A stretch of DNA of 64,000 nucleotides. Source: Chromatiales bacterium (lineage in GTDB: Bacteria; Pseudomonadota; Gammaproteobacteria; Steroidobacterales; GCA-2729495). Location: NCBI GenBank assembly GCA_002729875.1, contig PBZD01000020.1:1-64000 (forward strand). Direction: 5' to 3'. Positions 62,245 through 64,000 of this stretch are shown here, piece by piece. Numbering within the stretch: the first letter of the stretch is position 1; every line of letters begins with the position of its first letter. The notes beneath the pieces are model-generated. The model made no database searches. It saw only the letters and a list, made by a program, of their open reading frames with translations, and was not told the origin of the DNA. The translations under genes and the position numbers were made by a program.

Positions 62245-62850
62245 TTAGCGTTGTGACACAGATCCCTGACCTCTGGCGGATCGTCCGGTTTTACTGATCA
62301 GAGCTTTTTGCTCACACAATGGGCAACGTCGGTAGTCGAGCGCATACGTATCCTGAATATAAGGACCATGACAGGTGTCGCACCAGGAAAAATAAAGCTC
62401 CCTGGTTTCAACGAGTGCATGATAGAGATTCCAGGTCCACTCGAACGAAAATTGCGGGCGCGGACAAAGTAGCTGATAGGTCTCAAATGCATCGCACAGG
62501 CGAGTACCCAGAGTAACATCATCGAGTGAGTTGATCGGCTGAGCGCGTTGGCGGTTGCTTAGTTTGAAAGCATTGCAGAGTCGGCACAGGCAGGCCAGCA
62601 AGGTTGCTTCGGTATGGCGACAGGTACTGTTCACAAAGCGCGCTATCTGGCGCGGAGATTTGCCACGTCGGCGCAGAACTTTCTCACCGGTCACTGATTT
62701 GAAATAGGCGCCGTATAACTTGCGAATCCGGTCTTCAGTAAATCCGGTGAAGCGGCGAATAGTTCCGGTGCGGGCTTCGTGTCGGATCAGGCGTACGGCG
62801 AGGTCGAAGCGGTCAATTTCTCCGCGGTAACGGTTGTCTGTAATGCGCAT
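62245..62850 (-). CDS. FlhC-like transcriptional regulator
   Basis: FlhC with FlhD is the master activator of flagellar genes in enterics and some Betaproteobacteria. This 201-residue protein follows the FlhC plan: FDLAVRLIRHEARTGTI with TEDRIRKLYGA (DNA-binding start), a middle segment and a C-terminal zinc site with FSWCDTCHGPYI and RRCPLCEQ. Identity to known FlhC is modest by eye. No flagellar gene is in the window. It is divergent from an FlhD-like gene 116 bases away, which supports the assignment. Confidence 0.72.
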   Translation of the reverse strand: MRITDNRYRGEIDRFDLAVRLIRHEARTGTIRRFTGFTEDRIRKLYGAYFKSVTGEKVLRRRGKSPRQIARFVNSTCRHTEATLLACLCRLCNAFKLSNRQRAQPINSLDDVTLGTRLCDAFETYQLLCPRPQFSFEWTWNLYHALVETRELYFSWCDTCHGPYIQDTYALDYRRCPLCEQKALISKTGRSARGQGSVSQR

Positions 62851-62966
62851 TGTAAAACTCCATAATTTGGCTCAAAACACTACTGGCACCCAAATCCAGT
62901 CGAAAATTTCATATTATGGTCGATAAAACCCATATATAGTACTTTATTCCCCTGCTAAGCTGGAGA
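62851..62966. promoter_or_regulatory. divergent promoter region of the FlhC-like and FlhD-like genes
   Basis: The 116-base AT-rich gap is shared by both starts. CATATATAGTACTTTATT around 62929-62946 contains -10-like boxes for the rightward gene, and GGAG at about 62961-62964 serves its start. No strong palindrome is seen. Both genes could be controlled from here. Confidence 0.5.
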
Positions 62967-63566
62967 ATGAATATGCGACCAAATCATTCGGATATGCGTA
63001 TGTATGCCGACCTAATGGATCTGAACCGCGGGTTTCTTGGTTTGCTGACTGCACCACGTTCCCAACAGGCGGTTCCGAACTTCGGACTTGAAGCTGCGAT
63101 TATCGATCAGTTGAGCCGGTTGTCATTGGCGGAACTGGAGTTCATAGCCGCTACCCCGGGGTTGCTGGCCTGTTTTTCACAGTGGCCGACGGTATCGATG
63201 CACTGGGTTGCCGAGGTGGGGACAACCCGGACATCGAATCAAGCAGCCTGGCGCGAGACTGCGCGGTTATATGTCACCGGGCTGCTGACTTATTTATGGC
63301 AGATGGAAAAACGCGACTGGCCTTGTTGCGCGCTCTGTGCCGGATCTGCCGAGCTAAACTCAGGGTCGATGGAAAAATTTGATTTTACCCGGATTCATGT
63401 ATCGGCCGATATTGCAGTGGACCAACTGCAAGCCCGGTTCAACAATTATCCATCATTCTGGACAGACCTGATTTGCAGCGCCCGCAGCGGTAACGAGGAT
63501 TTTCGGGCGTTATCACAGTTGACGATTATTCCACTCGCGTTAGCCGAAGAGTGCTCGGCTGAATAA
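62967..63566 (+). CDS. FlhD-like regulator with extra C-terminal domain
   Basis: The first 80 or so residues match FlhD in order: YADLMDLNRGFLGLLTA, FGLEAAIIDQLSRLSLAELEFIAATPGLLACF. FlhD is about 116 residues, but this protein has 199. The extra part holds CCALCAG, which could bind metal, and a helical tail. A second ATG at 62973 has better spacing to GGAG and may be the true start. With the divergent FlhC-like gene it probably forms a heteromeric regulator. The target is unknown. Confidence 0.62.
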   Translation: MNMRPNHSDMRMYADLMDLNRGFLGLLTAPRSQQAVPNFGLEAAIIDQLSRLSLAELEFIAATPGLLACFSQWPTVSMHWVAEVGTTRTSNQAAWRETARLYVTGLLTYLWQMEKRDWPCCALCAGSAELNSGSMEKFDFTRIHVSADIAVDQLQARFNNYPSFWTDLICSARSGNEDFRALSQLTIIPLALAEECSAE

Positions 63567-63619
63567 TTTAGGGCTGCCGCGGTTGGTTTGCCGGATCACC
63601 CGTTGCACAATGTGGCTTG

Positions 63620-64000
63620 ATGAATGCGCTGTCTATCAGAAACCTGGTCAAAGTCTACGGCAACGGGGTTCGGGCACTAAAGGGTGTCGATCTTGACGTA
63701 TCCGAGGGTGATTTTTTTGCCTTGCTGGGGCCTAACGGTGCCGGCAAGACAACCGCAATTGGCATTATCACCTCACTCGTAACAAAAACCTCCGGCAAGG
63801 TGCATGTTTTTGGTCATGATATCGATACGGAGCTGAATGCGGCGAAGGCCTGTATTGGTATCGTGCCGCAGGAAATCAACCTGAATTCCTTTGACCGGGT
63901 TATGAATATTGTTATCAACCAGGCCGGGTTTTACGGGCTGTCTTTACGCCGTGCAAGGCCGCGTGCACAGCAGGTACTTGAACAATTGAGGTTATGGGAT
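63620..64000 (+). CDS. ABC transporter ATP-binding protein (C-terminus beyond window)
   Basis: The 127 visible residues start MNALSIRNLVKVYGNGV and include Walker A GPNGAGKTT at about 38-46 and the Q-loop region IGIVPQEINL. The pattern fits the YadG/ABC-2 export family. The downstream permease lies outside the window, so the substrate is not known. Confidence 0.9.
   Translation, partial: MNALSIRNLVKVYGNGVRALKGVDLDVSEGDFFALLGPNGAGKTTAIGIITSLVTKTSGKVHVFGHDIDTELNAAKACIGIVPQEINLNSFDRVMNIVINQAGFYGLSLRRARPRAQQVLEQLRLWD

Overview
The window reads as a chromosomal segment of a gammaproteobacterium. Several blocks keep the gene order of Pseudomonas, Xanthomonas or Escherichia: ubiE-ubiJ-ubiB, dapF-DUF484-xerC, hslVU, algZ-algR beside hemX-hemY, engB near dsbA and polA, and lptM. 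No phage, rRNA operon or CRISPR array is seen. I cannot name a genus; a deep branch near Xanthomonadales/Chromatiales would fit the arginine cluster.

Layout. 1-4.3 kb: a divergently arranged pair, a PEP carboxylase homologue (cut by the window edge) whose catalytic signatures are replaced, and an SLC13-type transporter. 4.3-11.0 kb: a complete trpEGDCFBA operon preceded by a leader peptide with three consecutive Trp codons and an intrinsic attenuator. 11.1-18.6 kb, minus strand: ubiquinone genes (ubiE, ubiJ, ubiB), the HslVU protease, and dapF-DUF484-xerC. 18.7-27.4 kb: an orphan ParA ATPase, hemY/hemX, a LytTR two-component system, ubiK, a ComM-type ATPase, a CRP/FNR regulator and tRNA-Arg(CCG). 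27.4-45.7 kb: mostly monocistronic or short plus-strand units of mixed function (TlpA-like protein, a second TrpB, FKBP, methyltransferase, DNA glycosylase, panD, a UbiD-like protein with a Tat/lipoprotein signal, carbonic anhydrase, moaD/moaE, DsbA), with several proteins I do not recognise.

46.4-48.5 kb, between engB and polA, is a run of very small membrane-protein genes separated by attC-like sequences, without an integrase. It looks like a decayed or integrase-less cassette cluster (CALIN).

48.6-59.7 kb is a long minus-strand operon: argR-argG-X-argC-argD-argF'-argB-argH-lptM-polA. X is an uncharacterised P-loop protein translationally coupled to both neighbours. ArgF' belongs to the N-acyl-ornithine transcarbamylase family, and its diagnostic positions match the N-succinylornithine rather than the N-acetylornithine enzyme. 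The cluster has no gene for the first (N-acylglutamate synthase) or the deacylase step. Together this suggests a variant arginine pathway with an unassigned enzyme.

59.9-64 kb: an esterase, a TrhA/hemolysin III protein, NudC, a divergent pair resembling the flagellar master regulators FlhC and FlhD, and the start of an ABC transporter ATPase.
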